Below are positions 25,717 through 34,194 of a stretch of DNA of 64,000 nucleotides, in pieces; positions within the stretch are counted from its first letter, which is position 1, and each line of letters starts with the position of its first letter. This DNA comes from JANNVZ01 sp046155615 (lineage in GTDB: Bacteria > Bacteroidota > Bacteroidia > Flavobacteriales_D > Sanyastnellaceae). The notes beneath the pieces are model-generated. The model was given only the letters and a program-made list of their open reading frames with translations. It did no database searches and was not told the origin of the DNA. The stretch spans positions 1 to 64,000 of the forward strand of contig JBJXFP010000175.1 of assembly GCA_046155615.1 (NCBI GenBank). Direction: 5' to 3'. The position numbers were made by a program, and so were the translations under genes.

Positions 25717-27945
25717 ATGCGCTGCTTCTCACAACTTATTGTTTCCATTTTTATCCTTACCTGCTGCACAGTGGCTTGTGCACAGTCAGACACTGTATGC
25801 GTTACTGAACCAGAAAAAAATTGGGAAAAGCAGTTGCTCAGAGAAGGCAGCCATGTTGAGCATAACCGGAATGAAATATTGCGTGTAAAAAAATGGCATT
25901 GGGAATGCCTTGGCCCGAATGAGCAGCCTGCCGAATTGCATCCCGGAGGATTAGCCTTACCCGCCTATGCGAAGGGCAGAGGCAATGGCACAGGCCGCAT
26001 CAACTATCTGTATCTGCATCCAAAAAAACAAAACAGACTGTGGGCCTGCTCCCCTACAGGCGGAGTGTGGTACACAAAAAACGGAGGACAGAAATGGCTT
26101 GAAGGCGGTACAGACAAACTTGCTGTATCAGGTGCAAGCAGTGTGGCCGTAAATCTCAGAAACCCTCGTCAGTGGGTGCTGAGCAGTGGTGATGGCGATG
26201 ACCAGTTCACAGAATCAACCGGACTGTGGCGCACCAAAAACAATGGCCACACATACACATGCATCAATGGTTTAGATGCTCAAACATCGTTGCCTTTCGG
26301 ATCAGGCCGCGGCTTCATCAGTGAGGTGGTGTGCAGCCCTTCCGATTTTAATCTGCTGTTTACAGCCACCAGCAAAGGCTTGTGGATGTGCCATGATGCC
26401 AGCAACAATAAAACACTGAAGTGGAAACGCATAGCAGAAGGCAATTTTTTCGATATTGAAGTTATTGACCGAAAGGACCCGGATCTGGACATAGTAATAG
26501 CTGCGGGCGAGAAACTGATGTTGAGTTACAATGGTGGTGAAACGTGGGAAGAATTGAAAGCACCAACTCAAGAACAAAATGAACGATTTGCTTTCATGCG
26601 AATGAGTGTCAGCTATTCCAAAGCCTTGCCCGGGTTTGCATATATCGGCCTTACATGCAGTGAGCGCTGGGAAAGCAGTCCGCAGGGCGAAGGCCAACTC
26701 TATTTGCTTGATTTGAAAACAAAAGAATGGAAACACATTCGCTCGCTGCGCGATGACATGTGCAACCTTATACACACACGAGCTCGTGCGTTTGCAGCGT
26801 CCCCGGTTGAACCCAATTTGTTGATGTGCGGCAATGTATCGCCATTGTACCGCAGCACAGATGGGGGCTATAATTTTTCAAAAATCGAAAAAAACCAGAT
26901 GCATGACGACTGCCACCACATAGCATTTGCCAACGATGGTAAAACTGCCTGGGCCACACACGATGGTGGTGTAAGTGTGAGCTATGATGCAGGTATGACA
27001 TGGCAGGCTCGCGACAATGGCATTGGTGCGGCCAACATTTTTGGCGTAAGCACAGGACAGCAAAAACAACCACAGGTAGCCTATGGCGGATACGATGTAG
27101 GTGGCAACTTGCTGCGCAACAACAAGTGGTGGCATGTATCCTGGGGCGATGGATTCGAAACCATAACACATCCGAGCAATGCAGATGTGGTATTCACTAC
27201 CATGCAAAATGGCCAACTGCAACGCACAGATGATGGTGAGCACTTTGACCATGGACGCAATGCCAATGCAAAAACGGAATGGCATACATGGATAAGAATG
27301 CACCCTAAAGAGAACAACATCATATACTGCGCAGGCGCACTGCTGAAGCGAAGCAACGACCTTGGGCAGACATGGGAAACAATATTGGATGTACGCAAAC
27401 AAAACCCGGAACTATATAATGCATATAAATTCTACCTGAGTGCTGATCATCCCAACGTAATGTATGCGTATTGCTTAGATGAAAAAACCAAAGTGAATCC
27501 AAAAATTTTGCGCACATTCAATCTGCTGGAAACAGACGCGTCTAAAATTGTGTGGGAGCAGATTGACGTTCCGATGAACGACTGGATTGCCTCCATTGTG
27601 ATGGATCGCGATGATGCACACAAATTTCATCTCCTTTACAGCCATCCGTACAGTGACAAGAAACTATGGTTTTTCGACAGCATACAATACATTGATATGA
27701 GTGCAAACCTGGGTCATGCTATTTGCGAAAGCATGGTGATGCAATCCGGTGATGCACAACGCATTTATATTGGAAGTTCTTATGGTGTTTTTACCAAAAT
27801 CAAAAATGAAAGTGAATGGACTCTGTTGCTCGGACTACCAGGCACGCACATCAAGTCTATGGACATAAACTATGTGGACAATAAGCTGTTAGTGGGCACA
27901 TTCGGCAGAGGTGTCTGGCAGTGCAATCTGCTGTTGAGCGAATAA
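25717..27945 (+). CDS. secreted sortilin/VPS10-type propeller protein without sorting domain
   Basis: This 742-residue protein has a signal peptide (MRCFSQLIVSIFILTCCTV, cleaved near ACAQ). Repeated sortilin/BNR blades fill the rest: GGVWYTKNGGQKW, GLWRTKNNGHTYT, MLSYNGGETWEEL, YRSTDGGYNFSKI, GVSVSYDAGMTWQ and LKRSNDLGQTWE. The protein ends GTFGRGVWQCNLLLSE, i.e. on the last blade, with no type IX sorting domain. It is therefore periplasmic, freely secreted, or held by a partner. It is related in fold to the large protein at 7,760. A glycoside-hydrolase-74-like or purely binding role is possible; no catalytic Asp pair can be assigned. Confidence 0.85.
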   Translation: MRCFSQLIVSIFILTCCTVACAQSDTVCVTEPEKNWEKQLLREGSHVEHNRNEILRVKKWHWECLGPNEQPAELHPGGLALPAYAKGRGNGTGRINYLYLHPKKQNRLWACSPTGGVWYTKNGGQKWLEGGTDKLAVSGASSVAVNLRNPRQWVLSSGDGDDQFTESTGLWRTKNNGHTYTCINGLDAQTSLPFGSGRGFISEVVCSPSDFNLLFTATSKGLWMCHDASNNKTLKWKRIAEGNFFDIEVIDRKDPDLDIVIAAGEKLMLSYNGGETWEELKAPTQEQNERFAFMRMSVSYSKALPGFAYIGLTCSERWESSPQGEGQLYLLDLKTKEWKHIRSLRDDMCNLIHTRARAFAASPVEPNLLMCGNVSPLYRSTDGGYNFSKIEKNQMHDDCHHIAFANDGKTAWATHDGGVSVSYDAGMTWQARDNGIGAANIFGVSTGQQKQPQVAYGGYDVGGNLLRNNKWWHVSWGDGFETITHPSNADVVFTTMQNGQLQRTDDGEHFDHGRNANAKTEWHTWIRMHPKENNIIYCAGALLKRSNDLGQTWETILDVRKQNPELYNAYKFYLSADHPNVMYAYCLDEKTKVNPKILRTFNLLETDASKIVWEQIDVPMNDWIASIVMDRDDAHKFHLLYSHPYSDKKLWFFDSIQYIDMSANLGHAICESMVMQSGDAQRIYIGSSYGVFTKIKNESEWTLLLGLPGTHIKSMDINYVDNKLLVGTFGRGVWQCNLLLSE

Positions 27946-27946
27946 C

Positions 27947-29260
27947 TCATTTGTTGTATCTGAAAAGAACCTTGCGGGCTGTGCCGCTTCCATTCACAAA
28001 TGCAGTATTACTCAAATCGCTATATGCATATTCATAAATATCGCCTGAGATAATTGAGTACACCTTGCCTGAAATTTTCTCAACGGCAACGGATGTGGCC
28101 ACACCAATGGCAGTGCTTGTTGCTTCTATTTCAATATCGTTATTGTATCGCACAAGGTTGTTGTTGTGAGCCACAATGAATGCGCCATTCAAGGCAGGCC
28201 ACAACCCTGAACATGGAAATTGGTTGTAGAGCGTAAACACACCGTTGGTAGCATTGGTAGCGGCATTGTAAATCTTAAAAAGCGAATTTGAATTTTCATT
28301 TCCTGCCAGCAACACATGTTCATTATCTATTGCATGCAGGCCCATTATTTCATGGCTCATGGGCAAGTCGAGCGATTGCATCAACTCACCAGTGCTTAGC
28401 AAGTATTGAGCAATGTGGTGTGCAGTATTGGTGATGTTTTCGCAGTGTGCATAGAGGTAGTCTTCGGTTATTTCCATGTGGTTTGCTGTGTAGCCGCCAG
28501 GCAAGGTGATCTCTATGGTGAAATTGCCATTGGTCGAAGCACTGTAAATAGTATATTCATCAGTGCTGAAATACAACTTGTGCGATGACTCATCGTTTGC
28601 GGTGCAATTGAAAAATACATCGCCAAAAGTGCCTGTACTAAAATATTGGCTACCTACATACGCACCCGAGTTGCCTTGTCTTATTTCAACCAACTTGCTG
28701 CTTTCTTCAAAATGATAGAGACGATCATAGCGGCTGTTGATATGAACATTACTGACCTCACCACTGAATACCCATTGTGATGTGATAGTGGAGTTGTCCA
28801 AAATATTTAAAGAATAAAAATCGCTGATGCTCTGTGTAAGTACAAAAGTGGTTTCTAATACTGTGGGACCTTCATACAAAGTTATTTCTCTGAAAGCGGT
28901 CATTTCATTTTCGCCATCGCTGACTGTGATGGTGATATAATAGGTGCCAGTAACAAGGTGTTGGTCGTTGTGCACCAAGGTGGTGGCTATGTGTTTTTCA
29001 CGTCCGGCATTGGCATAGTTTATCTCTTGCAAAAATTTCTGACCTGCTGCATTGGTCACCGTCACTTTTATACTTTGCAGATTCACGTTGTCACTCACAT
29101 GCGCGCTCACACCTATCACATCTAAGTAGCTGTATGTGCTGCCGGCAGACGGGCCGGTGATGTTGATGTAAGGTGCGGAAGTATCATCATTCTTTTTACA
29201 ACTTGCAACAAGCACCATGACAATTGGCACCAGCAGGAGAAGTGTTGTGTATCGCATCAT
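27947..29260 (-). CDS. lipoprotein with Ig-like domain and propeller-like region
   Basis: The ATG at 29,260 gives 437 residues. The signal peptide MMRYTTLLLLVPIVMVLVASC ends in a lipobox (LVAS|C), followed by KKNDD. Residues about 25-130 are an Ig-like domain of the type found in Bacteroidota surface lipoproteins (APYINITGPSAGSTYSYLDV, HVSDNVNLQSIKVTV). Residues about 140-430 hold repeats of YLYAHCENI, HVLLAGNEN and AFIVAHNNNLVRYNN, typical of a WD/NHL-like propeller. The ends of the convergent gene pair 25,717/27,947 are one base apart with no terminator. A -7-like box overlaps the leader (29,264-29,271). Function unknown; likely a carbohydrate- or protein-binding lipoprotein. Confidence 0.75.
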   Translation of the reverse strand: MMRYTTLLLLVPIVMVLVASCKKNDDTSAPYINITGPSAGSTYSYLDVIGVSAHVSDNVNLQSIKVTVTNAAGQKFLQEINYANAGREKHIATTLVHNDQHLVTGTYYITITVSDGENEMTAFREITLYEGPTVLETTFVLTQSISDFYSLNILDNSTITSQWVFSGEVSNVHINSRYDRLYHFEESSKLVEIRQGNSGAYVGSQYFSTGTFGDVFFNCTANDESSHKLYFSTDEYTIYSASTNGNFTIEITLPGGYTANHMEITEDYLYAHCENITNTAHHIAQYLLSTGELMQSLDLPMSHEIMGLHAIDNEHVLLAGNENSNSLFKIYNAATNATNGVFTLYNQFPCSGLWPALNGAFIVAHNNNLVRYNNDIEIEATSTAIGVATSVAVEKISGKVYSIISGDIYEYAYSDLSNTAFVNGSGTARKVLFRYNK

Positions 29261-29263
29261 GCA

Positions 29264-29271
29264 CAAAGATG
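29264..29271 (-). promoter_or_regulatory. candidate -7 box (CATCTTTG) at a lipoprotein start codon
   Basis: CATCTTTG (7 of 8 to TAnnTTTG) is 3 bases from the ATG at 29,260 and 6 from the ATG at 29,257. The same sequence precedes the lipoprotein starting at 37,365. It suggests a leaderless transcript. Confidence 0.45.
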
Positions 29272-29549
29272 AACAATTGATTGGTTTTGTTGCCTGCCAT
29301 TATCTCTTTATTATTCCATCTAAAACACGTCATCTGCGGTCACTGACATATACGTAACAGGAAAAAGCCGGAGCATGAATTACTGTCAGGAATGCTAAAA
29401 AAACGCAGGCAATAAGGATGGTTTGGTGAAATAAAAACGGAGGCCTCTTAAAATCTGAAAGTACGGAATCAGAAGTTTTCAGCAAACAGAGCGCGTGAAA
29501 ATGCATTGTGATTTGTGCCATCATTTTTTTCAATAAAAAAAACAATGCT

Positions 29550-30713
29550 ATGAAAAATTTACTTGTAACAACAATGACTACAGCACTGATGCTCTGCACA
29601 GGTGCTGCTGCCATAGCCCAGGAAACAACTGCTGCTGCGGCCACCATCGCCATCATGAATATAGATGCCAAGGGCATGGAATACGATGGAGTCACCATTG
29701 CTTACGTGGTGCGGCTTGAGGTGGACAAGACACAAAAATTTACAGTGATTGATAAGTATGAAATGGCTGACGTGTTCAAAGGCGCGGCTTTCACCATTGA
29801 CAATTGCTTTAGCAAAACCTGCCTGGTGAATGCGGGCAAATTGCTCAATGCCGACAAAATATTGAGCGGTGACATCACACGATTTGGCGAAAAAATAGTG
29901 GTGACACTGCGGCTGGTAGATGTGCAGAGCGAAACCATAGAGCGCAGTGATGCTACAGAATACCTGAATGTGAAGGATGAAATGCAGCGAATGATCGAGA
30001 TTTCTGTAAAACGACTTTTGCAGATAGAGCCTGATCCTTTGACGGTGAGCCAACTGATAGACTATGATGTGCCGGTGGCCAGCCCCAAAACAACGCTCCG
30101 GCTGAACGGGCCGCGCATGGGTGCATCCATTACCACAGGCGAAACGGGTGCACGGCTTCGCGCTTCAAAAGATGATGGTGGTTTTGATATGTATCGCACC
30201 ACTTTCCAATTCGGATATCAGCAGGAGGTGCAGTATTTATCTGCCGGTGATTTTCAGGCGTTGATAGAATTTGTAGGACTCGTAGGCGGACTTGAAAATG
30301 GGCGCTTCGTTCCTTCACTTACCATGCTCAATGGCTTCCGGTGGGGTAGGCAGGGTTGGGAGTTTGGCTTTGGGCCTACACTGCGTTTTGTGCGCAAGGC
30401 CGAAGGCTTTTTTGATGAAGAAGGCCTGATAGGCCCACAGGGTGAATGGCACTTGGCCAACGACTGGGCGAGTAACGCACCCGAAGATGACAATGGTGAC
30501 CTGATGAAAAATCCGTACAGCCTCGTAAATAGATTAGACAGCCGCGGACTGGTATATGGCTCCACAGGCCTCATCATAGCCGCGGGCCGCACTTTCAGGA
30601 GCGGCTACCTCAATGTGCCTGTCAACTTGTATATATCACCCCGCAAAGACGGATGGATATATGGCTTCTCCTTTGGTTTCAATGTGAATAAGAAGCCCAG
30701 TGCGGAAGGGTAA
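29550..30713 (+). CDS. exported CsgG/LpoB-like protein with C-terminal beta-barrel-like region
   Basis: From the ATG at 29,550 (387 residues) the signal peptide MKNLLVTTMTTALMLCTG is cleaved near AIAQ; the frame continues upstream to 29,508 but lacks signal features. Residues about 28-165 show the CsgG-like pattern: IAIMNIDAKGMEYDG, LEVDKTQKFTVIDKYEM, CLVNAGKLLNADKILSGDIT, VTLRLVDVQSETIE. This module lies in the periplasm in CsgG and LpoB and binds partner proteins. Residues about 190-387 are rich in alternating aromatic strands (FQFGYQQEVQYL, FEFGFGPTLRFV, WIYGFSFGFNV) typical of an outer-membrane barrel. The fusion is uncommon and of unknown role. Confidence 0.75.
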   Translation: MKNLLVTTMTTALMLCTGAAAIAQETTAAAATIAIMNIDAKGMEYDGVTIAYVVRLEVDKTQKFTVIDKYEMADVFKGAAFTIDNCFSKTCLVNAGKLLNADKILSGDITRFGEKIVVTLRLVDVQSETIERSDATEYLNVKDEMQRMIEISVKRLLQIEPDPLTVSQLIDYDVPVASPKTTLRLNGPRMGASITTGETGARLRASKDDGGFDMYRTTFQFGYQQEVQYLSAGDFQALIEFVGLVGGLENGRFVPSLTMLNGFRWGRQGWEFGFGPTLRFVRKAEGFFDEEGLIGPQGEWHLANDWASNAPEDDNGDLMKNPYSLVNRLDSRGLVYGSTGLIIAAGRTFRSGYLNVPVNLYISPRKDGWIYGFSFGFNVNKKPSAEG

Positions 30714-30826
30714 GGGTATTCGTTATGAATGTTACCCCTTTGCAGGAGGGTCGGGAAAGGTGAATCGCAGTCTGGCTAAACAGCGATTTTTCATCACGAA
30801 ACAATTGAGTCAATTTTATAAATAAG

Positions 30827-30862
30827 AAAATCCCCCGCACTGTAAAAGGTGCGGGGATTTTT
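30827..30862. terminator. bidirectional terminator
   Basis: AAAATCCCCCGCAC / GTGCGGGGATTTTT form a strong stem with a poly-T tail to each side. It lies between the convergent genes ending at 30,713 and 30,885. Confidence 0.85.
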
Positions 30863-30884
30863 GTTTTTGTGTCCATAAAGACAA

Positions 30885-31586
30885 TTATTTCTGAACGGCC
30901 GATAAAGGAGAAGGCAGGCTTTGTATATGTTTCAAAAGTTCTGCCTCTATATTAGGATGCACACGATAAGTAACTTCCTCTTCATCTTTTTCAGCAGGTT
31001 CTACCACCATCAGTCCCATTGCTTCAAATAATTCAAGTTCTTTTTGATAGACTTCGTGAAATGCGGAAGGCAGGTCTCCCAAAACCATTTCTATGAGACT
31101 TGACTTTTTGAACGATGCAATTTTCCATAGCAGTTGCATATTGTTAGCACTAAGATGTAGCCATCTCTTTGCATCAAATGCTTCTTTGAGTTTTTGTGTT
31201 CTTGAGTTTTCTTCTTTTTGTCTTCGCTCTGCCTCTTGTTGTATGAAATATGGGTCTCGCCTTTTCCACTCTTCATTATACTCTTCAAGGTGGGTAGCAC
31301 ATAGTGTATTGAAAGGTTTATTATATTCACTTCTGCTTGAGTACAATTCTTGCCAGACTTCGATCTGGCACTTCCCACAAGTGCCTCGGTAAATCTCTGC
31401 ACTTGAATAGCTGAAAACCAATTTGTGAATTGTATCCGATTGCACCCCATATTCAGTTGACAAAAGTTTTAGGGTGTATTTGAATTTGGTTCCATCCACT
31501 TCCCAATACTTTTCTATAAGCTCAAGTATTTCAGGCAGGACTGATTCAAAAATTGTATATCGGATAACAAGTTTTGAAGATTCCAT
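30885..31586 (-). CDS. hypothetical protein with CxxC-type segment and coiled-coil
   Basis: I do not recognise this family. The ATG at 31,586 gives 233 residues; a longer start would overlap the htpG stop. The protein begins MESSKLVIRYTIFES. Around residue 70 it has TCGKCQIEVWQEL, a single CxxC that could bind metal with other Cys/His (ATHLEEY). Residues about 115-140 are a charged coiled-coil (RRQKEENSRTQKLKEAFD). The C-terminal half is helical with no signal peptide or membrane helix. It lies 23 bases after htpG on the same strand and is probably co-transcribed, so a cytosolic partner of the chaperone or a stress role is possible but unproved. Confidence 0.7.
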   Translation of the reverse strand: MESSKLVIRYTIFESVLPEILELIEKYWEVDGTKFKYTLKLLSTEYGVQSDTIHKLVFSYSSAEIYRGTCGKCQIEVWQELYSSRSEYNKPFNTLCATHLEEYNEEWKRRDPYFIQQEAERRQKEENSRTQKLKEAFDAKRWLHLSANNMQLLWKIASFKKSSLIEMVLGDLPSAFHEVYQKELELFEAMGLMVVEPAEKDEEEVTYRVHPNIEAELLKHIQSLPSPLSAVQK

Positions 31587-31609
31587 AAGGTCAAATCTAT
31601 AAAGATTTT

Positions 31610-33499
31610 TTACCCAATCATCCCCCAACCCCGCTTCACAAACTCCGTCAAGTCCTCGCCCTTCAGCAATCCTTTGGAGAGCAGCGCAAGGTCAATGGCC
31701 TGTTTGAATTTCTCTTTGTTTAGTGTCGGCTTGCCTTCAGCATCCATCACCAATGCTGAGAACATCGGGTGGTTCGCATTGGCCACCAGGTTATACATCT
31801 CCGGCAGCACACCGTAAAAGCCGCCTCCGCCTCCCATGGCGCTCTGTTCTTTCATTCTGCGCATCCACTCGTTTTGTGTAATGGTGAAGGGCGCGTCCGT
31901 TGGGCTTTGGTTTTCCCACTGCACTTTGTATTTGTCCTTGTTCACCAGCTCTTCCAGTGCGGTGGCAAGGTTCTTCTTCTGCTCATCGTCCAGCGCACTT
32001 ATGTTGTTTTCGTCTTTCTCTATCAGCTTGCTCATCACATCCGCATCCACCCTGCGGAAGTGCAGGCCGCTGTTGGCCATTTCCACTTTCTGTATGTAGT
32101 GGGGGGTAAGGGGGCCGTCCATCAGCAGCACTTCGTAGCCGCGCTCTTTCGCTTCGGCTATGGTTGAGTGGTGCTCTTCTTTTGTATTCGCATATAGCAA
32201 AATGGTATCGCCCTTTTTGTCCTTCTGCGCATCTTTCACTTTCTCCTTCAGCTCGTCCAGTGTGTAGTATTTGTCGTCAGCACTTTTGTAAAGGGCAAAG
32301 GCCGTGGCCTTCTCCGCAAACTTCTCATCGGTAAGAATGCCGTATTGAATGAACACTCCAATGTCGTCCCATTTCTTTTCGAAGTCGGGGCGGTCGTTGT
32401 TGAACATGCTCTGCAGCTTGTCCGCCACCTTCTTGGTGATGTGCGCTGCTATCTTCTTCACGTTCGCATCTTCCTGCAGGTAGCTGCGGCTTACGTTCAG
32501 CGGAATGTCAGGCGAGTCCACCACGCCATGCAGCAGCGTAAGGAAGTCAGGTAGTATGTTCTTCACCTCATCGGTTATGAATACCTGGTTGCTGTACAGT
32601 TGCACCTTGTTCTTCTGCACCTCCATCGTGGCCTTCATCTTGGGGAAGAAGAGAATGCCCGTCAGGTTAAAAGGATAATCCACATTCACATGAATGTTGA
32701 ACAACGGCTCATCAAAACTCATCGGGTACAGCTCGCGGTAGAAAGCTTTGTAGTCCTCGTCCTGCAAGTCCGCAGGTTTCTTCATCCACGCAGGGTGCGT
32801 ATTGTTGATGATGTTCGGTACATCTATCTTCTTTGGGTTCTCGTGGTCTTTCTCCTCTTCTGATGCAGCATCATCGTCCAGCCATTCCGTGCGCGTGCCA
32901 AACTCTATTTGCACCGGCATGAATTTGCAATACTTCGTCAGTATGCCATTGATGCGCTCATCTTCCAAAAACTCCACAGAATCATCCGCAATGTGCAGCA
33001 CGATGTCAGTGCCCGGCTCCGTGCGGTTGCCATCGTCCATAGTGAAGTTGGGCGAACCATCGCAACTCCAGGTAACCGCTTTAGAATCTTTCTTGTGCGA
33101 AAGGGTATGAATGTCCACCTGCTTGGCCACCATAAAGGCGCTGTAGAAACCCAGCCCGAAGTGCCCAATGATTTGTGCGTCTTTGTATTTCTCCACAAAC
33201 TCTTCCGCACCGCTGAAGGCAATCTGGTTGATGTATTTGTCCACCTCTTCTTGGGTCATACCAATACCGTTATCGCGTATGGTGATGGTCTTGGCCACCT
33301 TGTCCAGAATTACTTCCACCTTCAGGCCCGTACCATCTGACGAAATTTCACCTGCTACTGACAGTGTTTTCACTTTCTGGCAGGCATCCACGGCATTGCT
33401 GACCAACTCACGCAGAAAAATCTCGTGGTCGCTGTATAGAAACTTCTTGATTATCGGAAAGATGTTTTCCGTTTGAACGTTGATAGTGCCTGTGGACAT
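31610..33499 (-). CDS. htpG: HtpG (Hsp90 family) chaperone
   Basis: This 629-residue cytosolic ATP-dependent chaperone has the GHKL ATP site: FLRELVSNAVDACQKV with the catalytic Glu and Mg-binding Asn, IRDNGIGMTQEEV, and GHFGLGFYSAFMVA. The middle domain has SRSYLQED near residue 350. The C-terminal dimer domain is complete. Length equals the family (E. coli 624). It is read minus, followed by a small gene of unknown function and preceded by the AATCAACAA leader repeat. No heat-shock operator is obvious. Confidence 0.97.
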   Translation of the reverse strand: MSTGTINVQTENIFPIIKKFLYSDHEIFLRELVSNAVDACQKVKTLSVAGEISSDGTGLKVEVILDKVAKTITIRDNGIGMTQEEVDKYINQIAFSGAEEFVEKYKDAQIIGHFGLGFYSAFMVAKQVDIHTLSHKKDSKAVTWSCDGSPNFTMDDGNRTEPGTDIVLHIADDSVEFLEDERINGILTKYCKFMPVQIEFGTRTEWLDDDAASEEEKDHENPKKIDVPNIINNTHPAWMKKPADLQDEDYKAFYRELYPMSFDEPLFNIHVNVDYPFNLTGILFFPKMKATMEVQKNKVQLYSNQVFITDEVKNILPDFLTLLHGVVDSPDIPLNVSRSYLQEDANVKKIAAHITKKVADKLQSMFNNDRPDFEKKWDDIGVFIQYGILTDEKFAEKATAFALYKSADDKYYTLDELKEKVKDAQKDKKGDTILLYANTKEEHHSTIAEAKERGYEVLLMDGPLTPHYIQKVEMANSGLHFRRVDADVMSKLIEKDENNISALDDEQKKNLATALEELVNKDKYKVQWENQSPTDAPFTITQNEWMRRMKEQSAMGGGGGFYGVLPEMYNLVANANHPMFSALVMDAEGKPTLNKEKFKQAIDLALLSKGLLKGEDLTEFVKRGWGMIG

Positions 33500-33504
33500 G
33501 ATTA

Positions 33505-33556
33505 TTTGTTGAATTGGTGATTTGTTGACTTGTTGATTTTGTATGTTGGACTTGTC
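33505..33556 (-). repeat. AATCAACAA-type leader repeat before htpG
   Basis: In the sense direction it reads AAAATCAACAAGTCAACAAA and further TTCAACAAA units up to the ATG. It is the longest of the four similar leaders in this window. Confidence 0.6.
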
Positions 33557-33620
33557 AATGAGAATGCCAGTGGTAGTGAATTTGAAAAATTGGCAGAAAG
33601 TCTCTCTATGATTCGTTCAC

Positions 33621-33881
33621 TCAATAGTGATAACGGCATGAAATAATGAAAATGGTATCAGCGGATACACGATAAACCAAACGATGTTCATCAGTGATTC
33701 TGCGACTCCAATAGCCTTTCAATTCATGCTTTAGAGCCTCTGGTTTACCAATACCACGATATGGGTCGCGCTGACAATCCTTGATGATTCCTACCAATCG
33801 TTTGAATACCCGGTTATCCTCTGTTGCCCATTGGTTGTATTGCTCAAAGGCTTTTGGTGTGAAGCTAACAACGTACATCAC
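33621..33881 (-). CDS. yoeB: YoeB-family toxin (ribosome-dependent mRNA interferase)
   Basis: This 86-residue toxin aligns end to end with E. coli YoeB (offset two): KDxxRxP, GKPEALKHELKGYWSRRIT, EHRLVYRV, and the terminal CRYHY. The catalytic Glu46, Arg65, His83 and Tyr84 correspond to Glu48, Arg67, His85 and Tyr86, all present, so the toxin should be active. It cuts mRNA in the ribosomal A site when the antitoxin is lost. It overlaps the antitoxin gene by four bases (ATGA), antitoxin first, as expected for a type II pair. Confidence 0.95.
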   Translation of the reverse strand: MMYVVSFTPKAFEQYNQWATEDNRVFKRLVGIIKDCQRDPYRGIGKPEALKHELKGYWSRRITDEHRLVYRVSADTIFIISCRYHY

Positions 33882-34150
33882 TTGTGCGATTTTTTGCTTG
33901 ACAGCCTTTTGTTCATCTTGTCGAACTCCGTTGGCGAAAAAGTAACGAGGTTCTTTTTCTTTCTCACCTCATTCTTGCCATTGAGCAGAAGCTTCTTATT
34001 CGGTTCCGACCTTAACAGATATTCAGTTTCATCCATGGCTTCACTCACCACAATCTCTATGTCCTTCTTTTTCCCGAACATGGTTTTGATTGAAGAAATG
34101 ATTTCCTGATTCAGGTCGGAAGTGTTGATGCGTATGGTAGTGGTGAACAT
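33878..34150 (-). CDS. antitoxin of the YoeB toxin, atypical N-terminus
   Basis: This 90-residue protein lies upstream of and overlapping yoeB. Residues about 41-58, DETEYLLRSEPNKKLLLNG, resemble the toxin-binding segment of YefM/Phd antitoxins, where METxYLLxSPAN is usual. The N-terminal part (TTTIRINTSDLNQEIISSIK) does not read like the YefM DNA-binding fold and instead resembles a short beta strand plus helix. The C-terminal tail is Lys-rich, ending KKSHK. It should neutralise YoeB; how or whether it binds its own promoter is open. The A-rich promoter region above it has no clear palindrome. Confidence 0.8.
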   Translation of the reverse strand: MFTTTIRINTSDLNQEIISSIKTMFGKKKDIEIVVSEAMDETEYLLRSEPNKKLLLNGKNEVRKKKNLVTFSPTEFDKMNKRLSSKKSHK

Positions 34151-34194
34151 GTTGCTTACGAATTATTTGTTGCAAAAGTAGAGTCGTTAGATGA

